From Actinomycetales bacterium (GTDB taxonomy: Bacteria; Actinomycetota; Actinomycetes; S36-B12), in contig WGLX01000040.1 of NCBI GenBank assembly GCA_016125355.1, forward strand, positions 1 to 64,000: DNA of 64,000 bases, in the 5' to 3' direction. Shown here one piece after another: positions 24,945 through 33,172 of this stretch. The notes beneath the pieces were generated by a model. That model was not told where the DNA came from and made no database searches. It was given only the letters and a program-made list of their open reading frames with translations. A program made the translations under genes and the position numbers. The stretch's first letter is position 1, and the number at the start of each line of letters is the position of its first letter.

Positions 24945-25685
24945 GTGCCAGCCAACGACCCCGCGGGGCGCCGATTCGGCGAGGCCGTGGAGGCCTATGA
25001 ACGGGGCCGCCCCGATTACCCCCGCGCGGTCGTGGAATGGCTGCTGGCGGATCGACCCGAGGTCGTCGTCGACGTCGGTGCGGGGACCGGGAAGCTCACG
25101 CGAGCGGTCGCTGCCCGTGCGACCTCGGTGGTCGCGGTGGAGCCGGACCCGCAGATGCGTGCCTACCTCTCCCGGAGCCTGCCGGGAATCCGCGCGCTTG
25201 CAGGCACCGGAGAAAGCCTGCCCCTCGCGGACTCCTCGGCCGATGCCGTCGTCTCGGGCCAGGCCTGGCACTGGGTGGACCCCGATCGTGCGGTCCCGGA
25301 GGTGGCGCGTGTCCTGCGGCCGGACGGCACGCTGGGGCTGGTCTGGAACGACCGTGATGAGGACGACCCGTGGATCGCCCGCCTCAGCGCCCTGCTCGAT
25401 GAGTATGGAACCAGCCCGGATGCGGATTACGAACCCGTCGTCGGAGCGCCGTTCTCGCCGATCGGGACGACCGAGCATCGATGGGTCAACGAGGTCAGCG
25501 ATGACTCTGTCGTCGACATGATCGTGTCACGCAGCTACGTGATCGCCTTGCCGGACGCCACGCGTCATGAACTCCTCGGTCGACTGCGGGAGCTGGCCGC
25601 CGACGGGCGGGACCCGGCCACCGGCCTCGTGCCCGTGCGCTATGTCACCCGCGGCTATCGGTACCGCCTTGTGGGAGCGAACTGA
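24945..25685 (+). CDS. Class I SAM-dependent methyltransferase
   Basis: 246 residues from GTG 24945. Motif I VVDVGAGTGKLTRAVA binds S-adenosylmethionine, followed by VVAVEPDPQM (acidic residue after strand two), LPLADSSADAVVSGQAWHWV (motif II region) and a VLRPDGTLGLVWN strand. The order Yxx-GRPDYP at the start and the QAWHW segment are typical of Methyltransf_11 proteins of unknown substrate. Its last 41 bp overlap the convergent gene. Confidence 0.85.
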   Translation: MPANDPAGRRFGEAVEAYERGRPDYPRAVVEWLLADRPEVVVDVGAGTGKLTRAVAARATSVVAVEPDPQMRAYLSRSLPGIRALAGTGESLPLADSSADAVVSGQAWHWVDPDRAVPEVARVLRPDGTLGLVWNDRDEDDPWIARLSALLDEYGTSPDADYEPVVGAPFSPIGTTEHRWVNEVSDDSVVDMIVSRSYVIALPDATRHELLGRLRELAADGRDPATGLVPVRYVTRGYRYRLVGAN

Positions 25686-26652
25686 CGGCGGACAGTCCGT
25701 CGACGAACGCGACACTGTCACGCGAGATCTCGTTACGGGCCGTGTCGTGGCTCACGGTCGGCGTCCCATCCCCGGGCTGGGGTCCGTAGTCGCCGAAGAA
25801 CGCATGGACGGCCCCGTCGATGGTGACGAACGTCGACCCGGCCGGCAGCGTGGCCTTCGAATCCTCGATCTTGGCCGGCGTCGCCAGACCGTCGTTGCTC
25901 CCGGAGATGGACAGCACCTTGGCCGTGAGGGAGGTGCTGATGTCGTTCGCCGGATAGCTGGCGTAGAGAAGCAAGCCCACGGCAGGGGAGACCGGGTCAC
26001 TGTCGCCGGCGTCGGCCTGCATCGCCGCGACCGTGCCGCCGAGTGAGTGGCCGCCCACCGCCCAGCGATCGATGCCCGGGTATGCCGACCTGGTGGCGTC
26101 GAAGGTGGGCAGCGACAGGAACGCGATCCCCAGGGGCTGCTTGGGAATCACGACCGTGTGGCCAGCCTCGGCAAGGGGGCGGAGGATGGCCGCGTAGGCG
26201 CGGGCGTCGACCTTGGCGCCCGGCTCGAAGAACACCCCGGTGCTCGAGACCGTCCCGGTGGGAGTCATCACGATCTGGGTCGGGTACTCGGCGACGGTGA
26301 CGGAGGCATCAGATCGCATGGCATCGAGTGCCGGCTGCACTGCCGTGAACGGTCGCAGCCAGGCCATGAACGCGATCCAGGCGACCGAAAGGAGAACCAG
26401 CGCGAAGCGGCCGACGCGACGCCATCCGGTTCTGGCGGGGCGGGGCCGGAACGATCGCCAGATGACGAGGGCGCAGCCCAGCAGGGTGAGCGCGAGCAGG
26501 ACGGCGTACAGCGGGTGCCCATGCAGGATGGCCCCCCTGCCGGTGGCGCTCGCCCAGAGCACGACGAGGATGCCGGCTGCGGCGACGATCCGCACCGCCC
26601 AGGCGATCCAGGCGGACTCGGTCCGTGGCGGTGGGGTGGACATCGCTGTCAT
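25645..26652 (-). CDS. Membrane-anchored alpha/beta hydrolase (dienelactone hydrolase-like)
   Basis: 335 residues from ATG 26652 (GGGAG ten bases upstream); ATG 26643 is also possible. Three N-terminal membrane segments span residues ~15-105. The hydrolase domain follows, with WAVGGHSLGGTVAAMQA (nucleophile Ser), SGSNDGLATP (acid Asp) and DGAVHAFFGDYG (His). This layout, membrane helices before an alpha/beta hydrolase with a trailing GDYG-type motif, is common in actinobacteria; the substrate is unknown. It converges on the methyltransferase gene and is divergent from the secreted-protein operon. Confidence 0.82.
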   Translation of the reverse strand: MTAMSTPPPRTESAWIAWAVRIVAAAGILVVLWASATGRGAILHGHPLYAVLLALTLLGCALVIWRSFRPRPARTGWRRVGRFALVLLSVAWIAFMAWLRPFTAVQPALDAMRSDASVTVAEYPTQIVMTPTGTVSSTGVFFEPGAKVDARAYAAILRPLAEAGHTVVIPKQPLGIAFLSLPTFDATRSAYPGIDRWAVGGHSLGGTVAAMQADAGDSDPVSPAVGLLLYASYPANDISTSLTAKVLSISGSNDGLATPAKIEDSKATLPAGSTFVTIDGAVHAFFGDYGPQPGDGTPTVSHDTARNEISRDSVAFVDGLSAVSSLPQGGTDSRG

Positions 26653-26705
26653 CGTGGTCAGGCTCCCACAGGGGCCGGGGGACCGCGAGTGCACCGGGTC
26701 GCCGT

Positions 26706-26740
26706 CTTCACGGAATCTTCATCGTCACGACCGCACTTCA
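26706..26740. promoter_or_regulatory. CTTCA direct repeats upstream of the secreted-protein/two-component operon
   Basis: CTTCA occurs at 26706-26710, 26717-26721 and 26736-26740. The first two are 11 bp apart, one helical turn, which is the usual spacing of half-sites for OmpR/PhoB-type regulators. The response regulator encoded at 27383 could bind here to control the operon. Confidence 0.35.
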
Positions 26741-26797
26741 CACATAGGACCGGGCCATCGTGGACTCATCGACGGGGCACGCGAGAGGACGAGGCTG

Positions 26798-27358
26798 ATG
26801 ACCAGGCTGACCGGTACGAAGAAGGCACTGATCCTGTCGCTGGCGGGTGTGGGCGTCGTGGGCGTGGCGGTCCTGGGGGCCGGGGGAGCGGTGGCCGCGA
26901 CCGGCGGGGCGTGGGACGGCTGGCGACCCTGCTGGGGAACCTCATCGCCGGATGCCTCATCGTCGGACTCCTCGTGGACCGGACCGATGGCCGGAGGCTG
27001 GGGGATGGGTGGGGGCTACGGCATGGGCGGGGGCTACGGCCAGGGCTTCAGTGACCAGTCGATGATGGCGGCCGCTGCCTCGGTGCTCGGCCTGACGACG
27101 GACGATCTGATCGCCAAGATCCACGACGGGGCCACGTTGGCCGACCTCGCCGCTGCGAAGGGCATGACCAGCCAGGAGTTCCAGGACGCCATCCTCGCCT
27201 CCATGAAGACGAGTCTCGAATCGAACACCGACCTCACGGATCAGCAGCGTGATGACATCCTCGACCACCTCGACGACATGCTTCCCCTCATGGTCGATGG
27301 CGACCACGATGGCTTCGGCGGCATGATGGGCGGGCACCGTGGCGGGATGTGGAGCTGA
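26798..27358 (+). CDS. Secreted Met/Gly-rich protein of a two-component operon
   Basis: 186 residues from ATG 26798. A signal peptide or anchor (KKALILSLAGVGVVGVAVLG) ends near residue 33. A linker rich in Ser, Gly, Met and Tyr (WGMGGGYGMGGGYG) follows. A helical domain (residues ~95-165) has LGLTTDDLIAKIHDGATLAD and LAAAKGMTSQEFQDAIL, a repeat-like helical unit seen in many actinobacterial secreted proteins of unknown function. The C-terminus is Met/His-rich (GGMMGGHRGGMW). It is followed after 24 bp by a response regulator and kinase. Met/His clusters suggest metal contact, which is inference. Confidence 0.65.
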   Translation: MTRLTGTKKALILSLAGVGVVGVAVLGAGGAVAATGGAWDGWRPCWGTSSPDASSSDSSWTGPMAGGWGMGGGYGMGGGYGQGFSDQSMMAAAASVLGLTTDDLIAKIHDGATLADLAAAKGMTSQEFQDAILASMKTSLESNTDLTDQQRDDILDHLDDMLPLMVDGDHDGFGGMMGGHRGGMWS

Positions 27359-27382
27359 CTGACCTGATCGAGGGAGCGTGCC

Positions 27383-28072
27383 GTGCGCCGAGTGCTCGTC
27401 GTCGATGACGAGACCAGCATCCGGCTGGTTCTGCGGGGGTACCTCGAGTCGGACGGCTTCGCGGTCGAGGAAGCCGAGGACGGGGAGACCGCGCTGAGCA
27501 TCGCACGGGGCGGCGACGTCGATCTTGTGCTCCTCGACGTCATGATGCCGGACCTCGACGGGCTCGAGGTGCTTCGACGGCTGCGTACCTTCAGCTCGGC
27601 ATACGTGATCCTCGTGACCGCCCGAGCCGAGGAGGTGGACAAGCTCGTCGGCCTGGAGGTCGGTGCGGATGACTACGTGACCAAGCCGTTCAGCCCCCGC
27701 GAGGTCCTGGCCCGCGTGCGTGCGGTGCTGCGGCGCGACCGCATCATGCGAAGCGATGAACGGACCGTGCTCCGGTACGAGGGGCTGACCATCAACGTCG
27801 ACGGACGCATGGTCCACGTCGGGGATGAAGCAGTCGACCTGACCACGCTCGAGTTCGATCTCCTCACCGCGATGGCCGAGTCCCCGGGCCGTGTCTTCTC
27901 GCGCGCGCAGTTGCTCGAGCGCGTCTGGGGCTACGACTTCTACGGCGATGAACGGGTCGTCGACGTCCACATCAGGTCCCTGCGGGCCAAGCTCTCCGAC
28001 GACGCCACGGCGCCGCGATTCATCGGAACAGTGCGGGGGGTCGGCTACAAGTTCATGGGGGTTCCCGAATGA
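27383..28072 (+). CDS. OmpR/PhoB-family response regulator
   Basis: 229 residues from GTG 27383 (GAGGGA upstream). The receiver domain has the acidic pair DDE near the N-terminus, phospho-acceptor Asp in VLLDVMMPD, Thr in VTARAEE and Lys in YVTKPFSP. The C-terminal winged helix reads LTTLEFDLLTAMAESPGRVF through RVWGYDFYGDERVVDVHIRS (both in part). It overlaps the kinase gene by 4 bp (ATGA), so it pairs with it. Likely targets include its own operon (CTTCA repeats upstream of 26798). Confidence 0.94.
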   Translation: MRRVLVVDDETSIRLVLRGYLESDGFAVEEAEDGETALSIARGGDVDLVLLDVMMPDLDGLEVLRRLRTFSSAYVILVTARAEEVDKLVGLEVGADDYVTKPFSPREVLARVRAVLRRDRIMRSDERTVLRYEGLTINVDGRMVHVGDEAVDLTTLEFDLLTAMAESPGRVFSRAQLLERVWGYDFYGDERVVDVHIRSLRAKLSDDATAPRFIGTVRGVGYKFMGVPE

Positions 28073-29184
28073 GGGTCACCCTTCCCATCCGCCTGTTCAT
28101 CTCGTACGCGGTGGTCGCGGTCATCGGAGCTCTGACGGCCTTCGCGACCGTGCGCCTCTTGGCTCCGCAGTTCTTCGACCAGCGCATGGGCATGATGGCT
28201 GGGGTCACCGACGGCCAGGGGATGATGGGTGATCACACGGGCAGGCTGGGGGCCTCGCGGTCGATCCGCGACGCATTCCTCTCCTCGCTCGACCTGGCCC
28301 TCCTCGCCGGCCTGGTCCTGAGCCTGGTGATCGCCGGTGCGGTGGCGGCCTTCGTGACCTATCGGCTCCTCCGGCCCCTGGAGGATGTCCGAGCGGCGAC
28401 TCGTCGGATCGCCGCAGGCGACTACCACGCGCAGGTGCCGCTCCCCTCCGAGCCGGAGATGGCGGCGCTCGCCACCGACGTGAACACCCTCGCTCGTGAG
28501 CTCGCCGACACGGAGGCCCGTCGGACGAGGCTGCTCGGCGATGTCGCCCATGAGATGCGCACACCGCTGACCGCGCTCGACGGGTATGTGGAGGGGATGA
28601 TCGACGGCGTCTTCCCTTCGGACGAGTCGACGCTCACGGCGGTGACGGGGGAGCTTCGCCGACTCCGAAGGCTCTCGGAGGACCTGTCGTCCCTGTCGCG
28701 CGCGCAGGAGCACCGCCTTGAGTTCGTCGACGTCGATGCCGACCTCGCGGCCCTCGTCCGGACCGCCGCCGAGCGACTTCGCCCGCAGTTCGAGGACGCC
28801 GGCATCGCCCTTACCGTCTCCGCGCCGTCCGAGGTGCCGGTCTCGATCGATCCGGACCGCATCAACCAGGTGGTGACGAACCTGCTCGGCAACGCCATGG
28901 TCGCCACCGATGCCGGTGGCACGGTGACGGTCAGCGTCACGGCCCGGGGCGAGCACGCTGAGGCGTCCGTGACCGATACCGGCGTCGGCCTCGCACCGGA
29001 CGAGGTGGAGCACGTCTTCGAGCGCTTCTACCGGGCTCCCGGCGCTCCCCGGCGCTCTGGTGGATCGGGAGTCGGCCTGACCATCTCGCGGGCGATCATG
29101 CAGGACGAACGCGGCACGATCACCGCCTCGTCACCTGGGAAGGGTCACGGGTCCACCTTCACCATCCGGCTGCCCCTTCGGTGA
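28069..29184 (+). CDS. Sensor histidine kinase with Met-rich extracytoplasmic loop
   Basis: 371 residues. Membrane segment 1 lies near residues 7-27 and segment 2 near 72-100, with a ~45-residue loop between them that includes RMGMMAGVTDGQGMMGDH. A HAMP domain follows, then DHp with phospho-acceptor His161 (DVAHEMRTPLTAL), N-box NQVVTNLLGNA, and G-boxes DTGVGLAPDEV and GGSGVGLTIS. The short Met/His-rich loop resembles metal-binding stretches, and the secreted partner protein is also Met-rich, so copper, silver or another soft metal is a possible signal. This is inference. Confidence 0.92.
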   Translation: MRVTLPIRLFISYAVVAVIGALTAFATVRLLAPQFFDQRMGMMAGVTDGQGMMGDHTGRLGASRSIRDAFLSSLDLALLAGLVLSLVIAGAVAAFVTYRLLRPLEDVRAATRRIAAGDYHAQVPLPSEPEMAALATDVNTLARELADTEARRTRLLGDVAHEMRTPLTALDGYVEGMIDGVFPSDESTLTAVTGELRRLRRLSEDLSSLSRAQEHRLEFVDVDADLAALVRTAAERLRPQFEDAGIALTVSAPSEVPVSIDPDRINQVVTNLLGNAMVATDAGGTVTVSVTARGEHAEASVTDTGVGLAPDEVEHVFERFYRAPGAPRRSGGSGVGLTISRAIMQDERGTITASSPGKGHGSTFTIRLPLR

Positions 29185-29203
29185 CGACCTCCTCCTAGCC
29201 CCG

Positions 29204-29773
29204 TCAGGTCCGGGGCTCGAGGACCGTGAGGGCGAAGCGGACCGGACGCCTCGTGTGGTTCGCATACACGTGACCGACGTCGGCGACGAAACGTGCGGCG
29301 TCCCCCGGATCCAGGGTCCACGTGGTGTCGTCGACGGTCAGGGTGAGTCGGCCGCTGCGCACGTGGATCAGTTCGTGGGTGCCCGCGCGATGCGCCTCCG
29401 TGGTGTACGCCTCACCCGGCATCAGGGTCCACTCCCAGAGCTCGAGCATGTCCGGGGTGTCCGCGGCCGCGGCGAGCACGGCGGAGCCGCCCGCCTCGCC
29501 GTGCCAGACCTGCCGCTGGTCTGCCCGAGGGATGACGCTGACCCGGTCGGCCCGGGGTGATGCGTCCACGAGCTCGGCCAGGGTGGTCCTCAGCGCCGTG
29601 GACAGGCGGAGGAGTGTCGCGATGCTGGCATTGGTCCGCGCTGCCTCGACGTTGACGATCATGCGGCGGCTGACCCCGCTGAGGTCGGCGAGTCGATCGA
29701 GCGTGAGCCCCTGGGCCGTGCGCAGGCTTCGGACTCGAGCGCCGACGATGCGGGCGATGTCGGCGTCATCCAT
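29204..29773 (-). CDS. XRE-family regulator with C-terminal cupin domain
   Basis: 189 residues. Residues ~8-65 form a helix-turn-helix (VRSLRTAQGLTLDRLADLSG, SRRMIVNVEAARTNASIATL). Residues ~105-185 form a cupin (GEAYTTEAHRAGTHELIHV, with AGTHE and a GD-AARF turn). This HTH-cupin layout often senses small metabolites. It is divergent from an EamA-family exporter, and the 44-bp gap has an inverted repeat at 29786-29802, so it probably controls the exporter and itself. Confidence 0.88.
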   Translation of the reverse strand: MDDADIARIVGARVRSLRTAQGLTLDRLADLSGVSRRMIVNVEAARTNASIATLLRLSTALRTTLAELVDASPRADRVSVIPRADQRQVWHGEAGGSAVLAAAADTPDMLELWEWTLMPGEAYTTEAHRAGTHELIHVRSGRLTLTVDDTTWTLDPGDAARFVADVGHVYANHTRRPVRFALTVLEPRT

Positions 29774-29785
29774 GGAGTCGATTCT

Positions 29786-29802
29786 TGCACTAGATCAGTG
29801 CA
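29786..29802. promoter_or_regulatory. Inverted-repeat operator between XRE-cupin and exporter genes
   Basis: TGCACT-AGATC-AGTGCA is a perfect 6-bp inverted repeat; another GTGCA lies at 29808-29812. A TATCGT -10-like box (29804-29809) sits between the repeat and GTG 29818. Binding of the divergent XRE-cupin protein here would block the exporter promoter. Confidence 0.5.
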
Positions 29803-29817
29803 GTATCGTGCACCCTC

Positions 29818-30696
29818 GTGACCTCACCCATCGACCGCGTGCCCGCGTGGATGCTCGCAGTCGCGGCGATGCTCTCCGTCCAGCTGGGCGCCGCTGTCTC
29901 CATAGGACTCTTCGACGACGTCGGCGTGGCCGGTACGGCGTGGCTGCGGTTGACCCTCGGGGCACTCGGCTTCGTCCTGATCGCGCGTCCCAGGTACTGG
30001 AGGTGGTCGCTCGCCGAGTTGAGGGCCCCGATCCTGCTCGGCGTGGTCTCCGGGGGGATGACGCTGGCCTTCCTGGCCGCCATCGACCGCATGCCCCTCG
30101 GCACCGTTGTCGCGATCGAGTTCCTCGGCCCGTTGTCGGTGGCGGCAGTGAACAGCCGCAGCGCCCGAGCACTCGTCTGGCCGCTCCTGGCCTTCGCCGG
30201 CGTGGTGCTGCTCACGGAGCCGTGGCAGGGCTCACCCGACCTCATCGGCATCCTGCTCGCCGCGTGCGCCGCTGCGGGCTGGGGTCTGTACATCGTCATC
30301 ACGCAGCATGTCGGTGATCGCTTCGAGGGAGTGGATGGACTCGCGATCTCCCTCCCGGTCGCTGCGATCGTCGCGTCCTTCTTCGGCATTTCCCAGGCCA
30401 TCGGCAACCTCACCGTGCAGGTCCTGCTGATCGGCCTCGGTGCCGCGATCCTCCTGCCCCTCATCCCGTGGACCTTCGAGCTGTACGCGCTGCGGCGTCT
30501 CAACAAGGCGGCCTTCGGCACCCTCATGGCACTCGAGCCCGCGATCGCCTTGACCATCGGTGCTCTCGTCCTGCACCAGATCCCAGCGTTCGCCCAGCTC
30601 ATCGGCATCGGCTGCGTCGTGCTGGCGGGCGTGGCAGCCGAGCGCACGGGGCATCGACCCGTCGAGCTGCCCGACCTGGAGACACCGCCCACCTAG
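29818..30696 (+). CDS. EamA-family transporter (RhtA-like exporter)
   Basis: 292 residues with ten predicted membrane helices in two EamA halves. Signature stretches include AIDRMPLGTVVAIEFLGPLS in the first half and LRRLNKAAFGTLMALEPAIA in the second, close to RhtA-type threonine/homoserine exporters. Substrate is therefore possibly an amino acid or similar metabolite. The gene is divergent from an XRE-cupin regulator. Its 3' end overlaps by 4 bp the convergent TetR gene. Confidence 0.87.
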   Translation: MTSPIDRVPAWMLAVAAMLSVQLGAAVSIGLFDDVGVAGTAWLRLTLGALGFVLIARPRYWRWSLAELRAPILLGVVSGGMTLAFLAAIDRMPLGTVVAIEFLGPLSVAAVNSRSARALVWPLLAFAGVVLLTEPWQGSPDLIGILLAACAAAGWGLYIVITQHVGDRFEGVDGLAISLPVAAIVASFFGISQAIGNLTVQVLLIGLGAAILLPLIPWTFELYALRRLNKAAFGTLMALEPAIALTIGALVLHQIPAFAQLIGIGCVVLAGVAAERTGHRPVELPDLETPPT

Positions 30697-31283
30697 TGGG
30701 CGGGCGGGAGGTACGCGCCGCCCATGACCCGGCGCACCATCTCCTTCCGCATTCGCGGCTGGGCCTGGGCGGCCGGGTCGAAGGAGTAGTCGATGGCGAC
30801 GCCGAGCAGGCACGAGACGATGCGCTGCGCTTCGCGTCGGCATTCCGCGGATGCCCGCGGATAGCGGCCCTCACGGAGCAGTGCCCTCTCGAACCGGCCG
30901 ACTGCGCCGTCGATCCGCTGCCGCTCGATCGCGGCGAGTTCCGGATCGGCCACGGCGAATCCCAGATAGGCGATGGTGACGCGCCATCCATCGAGACGTT
31001 CGTCATCGAGGGGCAGCAGTGACTCCACACAGCCCTCCACTCCGAGGCCGGCCGCCTCGGCCGCCTCGATCTGGGTCACCTGGCGAGCCGCGACCCAATG
31101 GAAGGTGGCGAGGACCAGGTCCCGCATGTCCCGGAAGTAGGTGCTGACGATCGCCCGGCTGGTGCCGGCCTCCGCTGCGATGCGCCGCATGGTCAGCGCT
31201 GACAGGCCCTCGCGGGCCACGATCCGGCACGCCAGGCCCGCGATCTGGTCGCGGGTCTTCTCATGGTCGACGAGGACGGGCAT
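30693..31283 (-). CDS. TetR-family transcriptional regulator
   Basis: 196 residues from ATG 31283. The helix-turn-helix reads RDQIAGLACRIVAREGLSAL and MRRIAAEAGTSRAIVSTYFR; the C-terminal domain is helical (GFAVADPELAAIERQRIDGA), as in BetI/TetR_C_6 types. It is divergent from a flavoprotein gene, and the 110-bp gap contains overlapping ACATGT-type inverted repeats (31325-31351), good candidates for its operator. The inducer may be a substrate of the flavoprotein, possibly a steroid-like compound; this is inference. Confidence 0.88.
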   Translation of the reverse strand: MPVLVDHEKTRDQIAGLACRIVAREGLSALTMRRIAAEAGTSRAIVSTYFRDMRDLVLATFHWVAARQVTQIEAAEAAGLGVEGCVESLLPLDDERLDGWRVTIAYLGFAVADPELAAIERQRIDGAVGRFERALLREGRYPRASAECRREAQRIVSCLLGVAIDYSFDPAAQAQPRMRKEMVRRVMGGAYLPPAH

Positions 31284-31324
31284 GGGGGCATTGTGCCCTG
31301 TCTTCCCGTGGCCCGCGGCCTTGG

Positions 31325-31351
31325 CATGTCGATCGACATGTTTTACATGTC
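31325..31351. promoter_or_regulatory. Overlapping palindromes, operator of the TetR/flavoprotein pair
   Basis: CATGTCGATCGACATG (31325-31340) is a perfect 16-bp palindrome. It overlaps GACATGT-TTT-ACATGTC (31335-31351), a 7-bp inverted repeat with a 3-base spacer. Three (G)ACATGT half-sites are thus arranged to bind two dimers. The site lies just before the -35 box of the flavoprotein gene. Confidence 0.6.
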
Positions 31352-31358
31352 AACTGGC

Positions 31359-31387
31359 TTGGAAAAAGCACAGTCGCCGTGTACGGT
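31359..31387 (+). promoter_or_regulatory. Leaderless promoter of the flavoprotein gene
   Basis: A -35 box TTGGAA (31359-31364) and -10 box TACGGT (31382-31387) are 17 nt apart. The -10 box ends 6 nt before GTG 31394, which selects that start over GTG 31379. Confidence 0.6.
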
Positions 31388-31393
31388 CTGCGG

Positions 31394-33043
31394 GTGACCA
31401 ATGAGCCCAGCCATCCTGCCGCGTTCGACATGGAGGTCGACGTCGTCGTCCTCGGAACCGGTGGGGCCGGCCTGACCGCCGCTCTCGCCGCCCACGACTT
31501 CGGAGCGGGCGAGGTCCTCATCCTGGAGAAGTTCGGGATGATCGGCGGCACGTCGGCGATGTCCGGCGGGATGCTCTGGATCCCCCTGAACGACCAGCAG
31601 GCCGACCACGGTGTCGAGGACTCGTACGAGGAGATCGTCACCTACGTGGACGGCCTCGCGGACGAGGGTCACCTCGACCCCGAGACCTTCGGCGCCTTCC
31701 TCGAGGAGGGTCCGGAGATGCTGCGCTGGTTCGAGGAGAAGACGCCGGTTCGCTTGCGGCTCTTCGAGGGATTCCCGGACTACCAGTCGTGGGCCGAGGG
31801 CGCCAAGGAGCACGGCAGTCGTTCCCTCGACAACGACGTCTTCCCGTTCGTGGAGCTGGGCTCATGGGCGAAGTGGGTCAACCCGCCCAAGACCGGGTGG
31901 CCACGCCGAACCAGCATGATCGAGGACTACTACACGCCGAACCTCCCCGAGGACGTGTTGGCAGAGCGGGAGGAGCGGGACTGCCGTGGCCAGGGTCAGG
32001 CACTCATCGGCTCGCTGCTCAAGGGTGTGCTCGACCGCGGCATCCCGCTGCACCGCGAGTCGCGCGCCCAGCACCTCATCACTGACGGTCGCACGGTCGT
32101 GGGAGTCGTCACCGAGGAGGAGGGCAGGAGGCTGCGGATCGGGTCCCGCAAGGGCGTGATCATCGCCACCGGCGGCTTCGAGTGGAACGAGAAACTGGTC
32201 CACTCGTTCCTGCGCGGCCCGATGACCGGCCCGGTCAGCGTGCCCGAGTGCGAGGGCGACGGCCTGCTCATGGCGATGGAGGTCGGTGCCAGCCTCGGCA
32301 ACATGGGCAAGTCATGGTGGCTGCAGTCCAGCCAGGAGATGGCCGCTCACGGCCGCGGCAAGGCCAACTACCTCATCGGCAACTCCGAGCGCACGCGGCC
32401 TCGGTCGATCCTCGTCAACCGGGCGGGCAAGCGGTTCGTCAACGAGGCCACCAATTACAACGCCATCGGGCCGGTGCTGCACAACTTCGACGCCAACACG
32501 CACGACTACCCGAACCTGCCGTTCTGGATCATCGTCGACCGTCCGTATGTGGAGAAGTACCGGTTCTTCAACCCCACCTCGAAGGGCACCGTCCCCGACT
32601 GGGCCGTCGAGGCGGACACCATCGAGGAGCTCGGCGAGAAGATCGGTGTCGATGCCGCGCAACTGGCGAAGACCGTGGCGACGTTCAATGCCGATGTGGT
32701 CGCGGGCAGGGACACCGAGTTCGGCCGTGGCGACAACACCTACGACCAGTTCTGGGGAGACAAGGACTTCGAGGGCGTCTATCGCACGCTTGGGACCATC
32801 GATACGGCGCCCTTCTACGCCGTGAAGATGGAGTCCGGCGTGCTGGGCACCTGCGGCGGTCCGCGGGCCAACGCCAACGCGCAGGTGATCGACTGGGACG
32901 ACCGGCCCATCGAGGGCCTCTACGTGTGCAGCAACGCGATGTCGTCCTCCACGGCCGGGGTGTACGGCGGTGCCGGCGGCACCCTCGGCCCGGGCATGAC
33001 CTTCGGCTTCATCGCGGGGCGGCACGCGGCGCAGCGCCGCTAG
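31394..33043 (+). CDS. FAD-dependent oxidoreductase, 3-ketosteroid dehydrogenase/fumarate reductase family
   Basis: 549 residues from GTG 31394. The FAD-binding motif VVVLGTGGAGLTAALAA begins near residue 17 (GxGxxG at 21-26) and EKFGMIGGTSAMSGGMLWIP follows, a family hallmark. The C-terminus has VYGGAGGTLGPGMTFGFIAG (in part), which closes the FAD site in 3-ketosteroid-delta1-dehydrogenase-like enzymes. Such flavoproteins oxidise steroid A-rings or reduce fumarate-like and other enoyl substrates. No other steroid-degradation genes are near, so the exact substrate is open. A divergent TetR gene with a palindromic operator probably controls it. No heme-binding CxxCH is present. Confidence 0.85.
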   Translation: MTNEPSHPAAFDMEVDVVVLGTGGAGLTAALAAHDFGAGEVLILEKFGMIGGTSAMSGGMLWIPLNDQQADHGVEDSYEEIVTYVDGLADEGHLDPETFGAFLEEGPEMLRWFEEKTPVRLRLFEGFPDYQSWAEGAKEHGSRSLDNDVFPFVELGSWAKWVNPPKTGWPRRTSMIEDYYTPNLPEDVLAEREERDCRGQGQALIGSLLKGVLDRGIPLHRESRAQHLITDGRTVVGVVTEEEGRRLRIGSRKGVIIATGGFEWNEKLVHSFLRGPMTGPVSVPECEGDGLLMAMEVGASLGNMGKSWWLQSSQEMAAHGRGKANYLIGNSERTRPRSILVNRAGKRFVNEATNYNAIGPVLHNFDANTHDYPNLPFWIIVDRPYVEKYRFFNPTSKGTVPDWAVEADTIEELGEKIGVDAAQLAKTVATFNADVVAGRDTEFGRGDNTYDQFWGDKDFEGVYRTLGTIDTAPFYAVKMESGVLGTCGGPRANANAQVIDWDDRPIEGLYVCSNAMSSSTAGVYGGAGGTLGPGMTFGFIAGRHAAQRR

Positions 33044-33172
33044 GACGGTCGCCAGCGGGCGCATCTCGAAACGTGAGCCCACTGAGAGGCAAAGGCAAGG
33101 GGCGCGAGAACCCGGTGCGCCATCCTCCAAGGAGTGGCGCTTGGGGCGTCACCCTGTTGGGGAGTCGATGTC

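Noticed and set aside
33044-33172. Possible c-di-GMP riboswitch in the leader of the diguanylate cyclase gene
   Set aside because: The region has a GGCAAAGG-like stretch and a 5-bp stem (GGCGC with GCGCC), but the conserved core of GEMM riboswitches could not be aligned.
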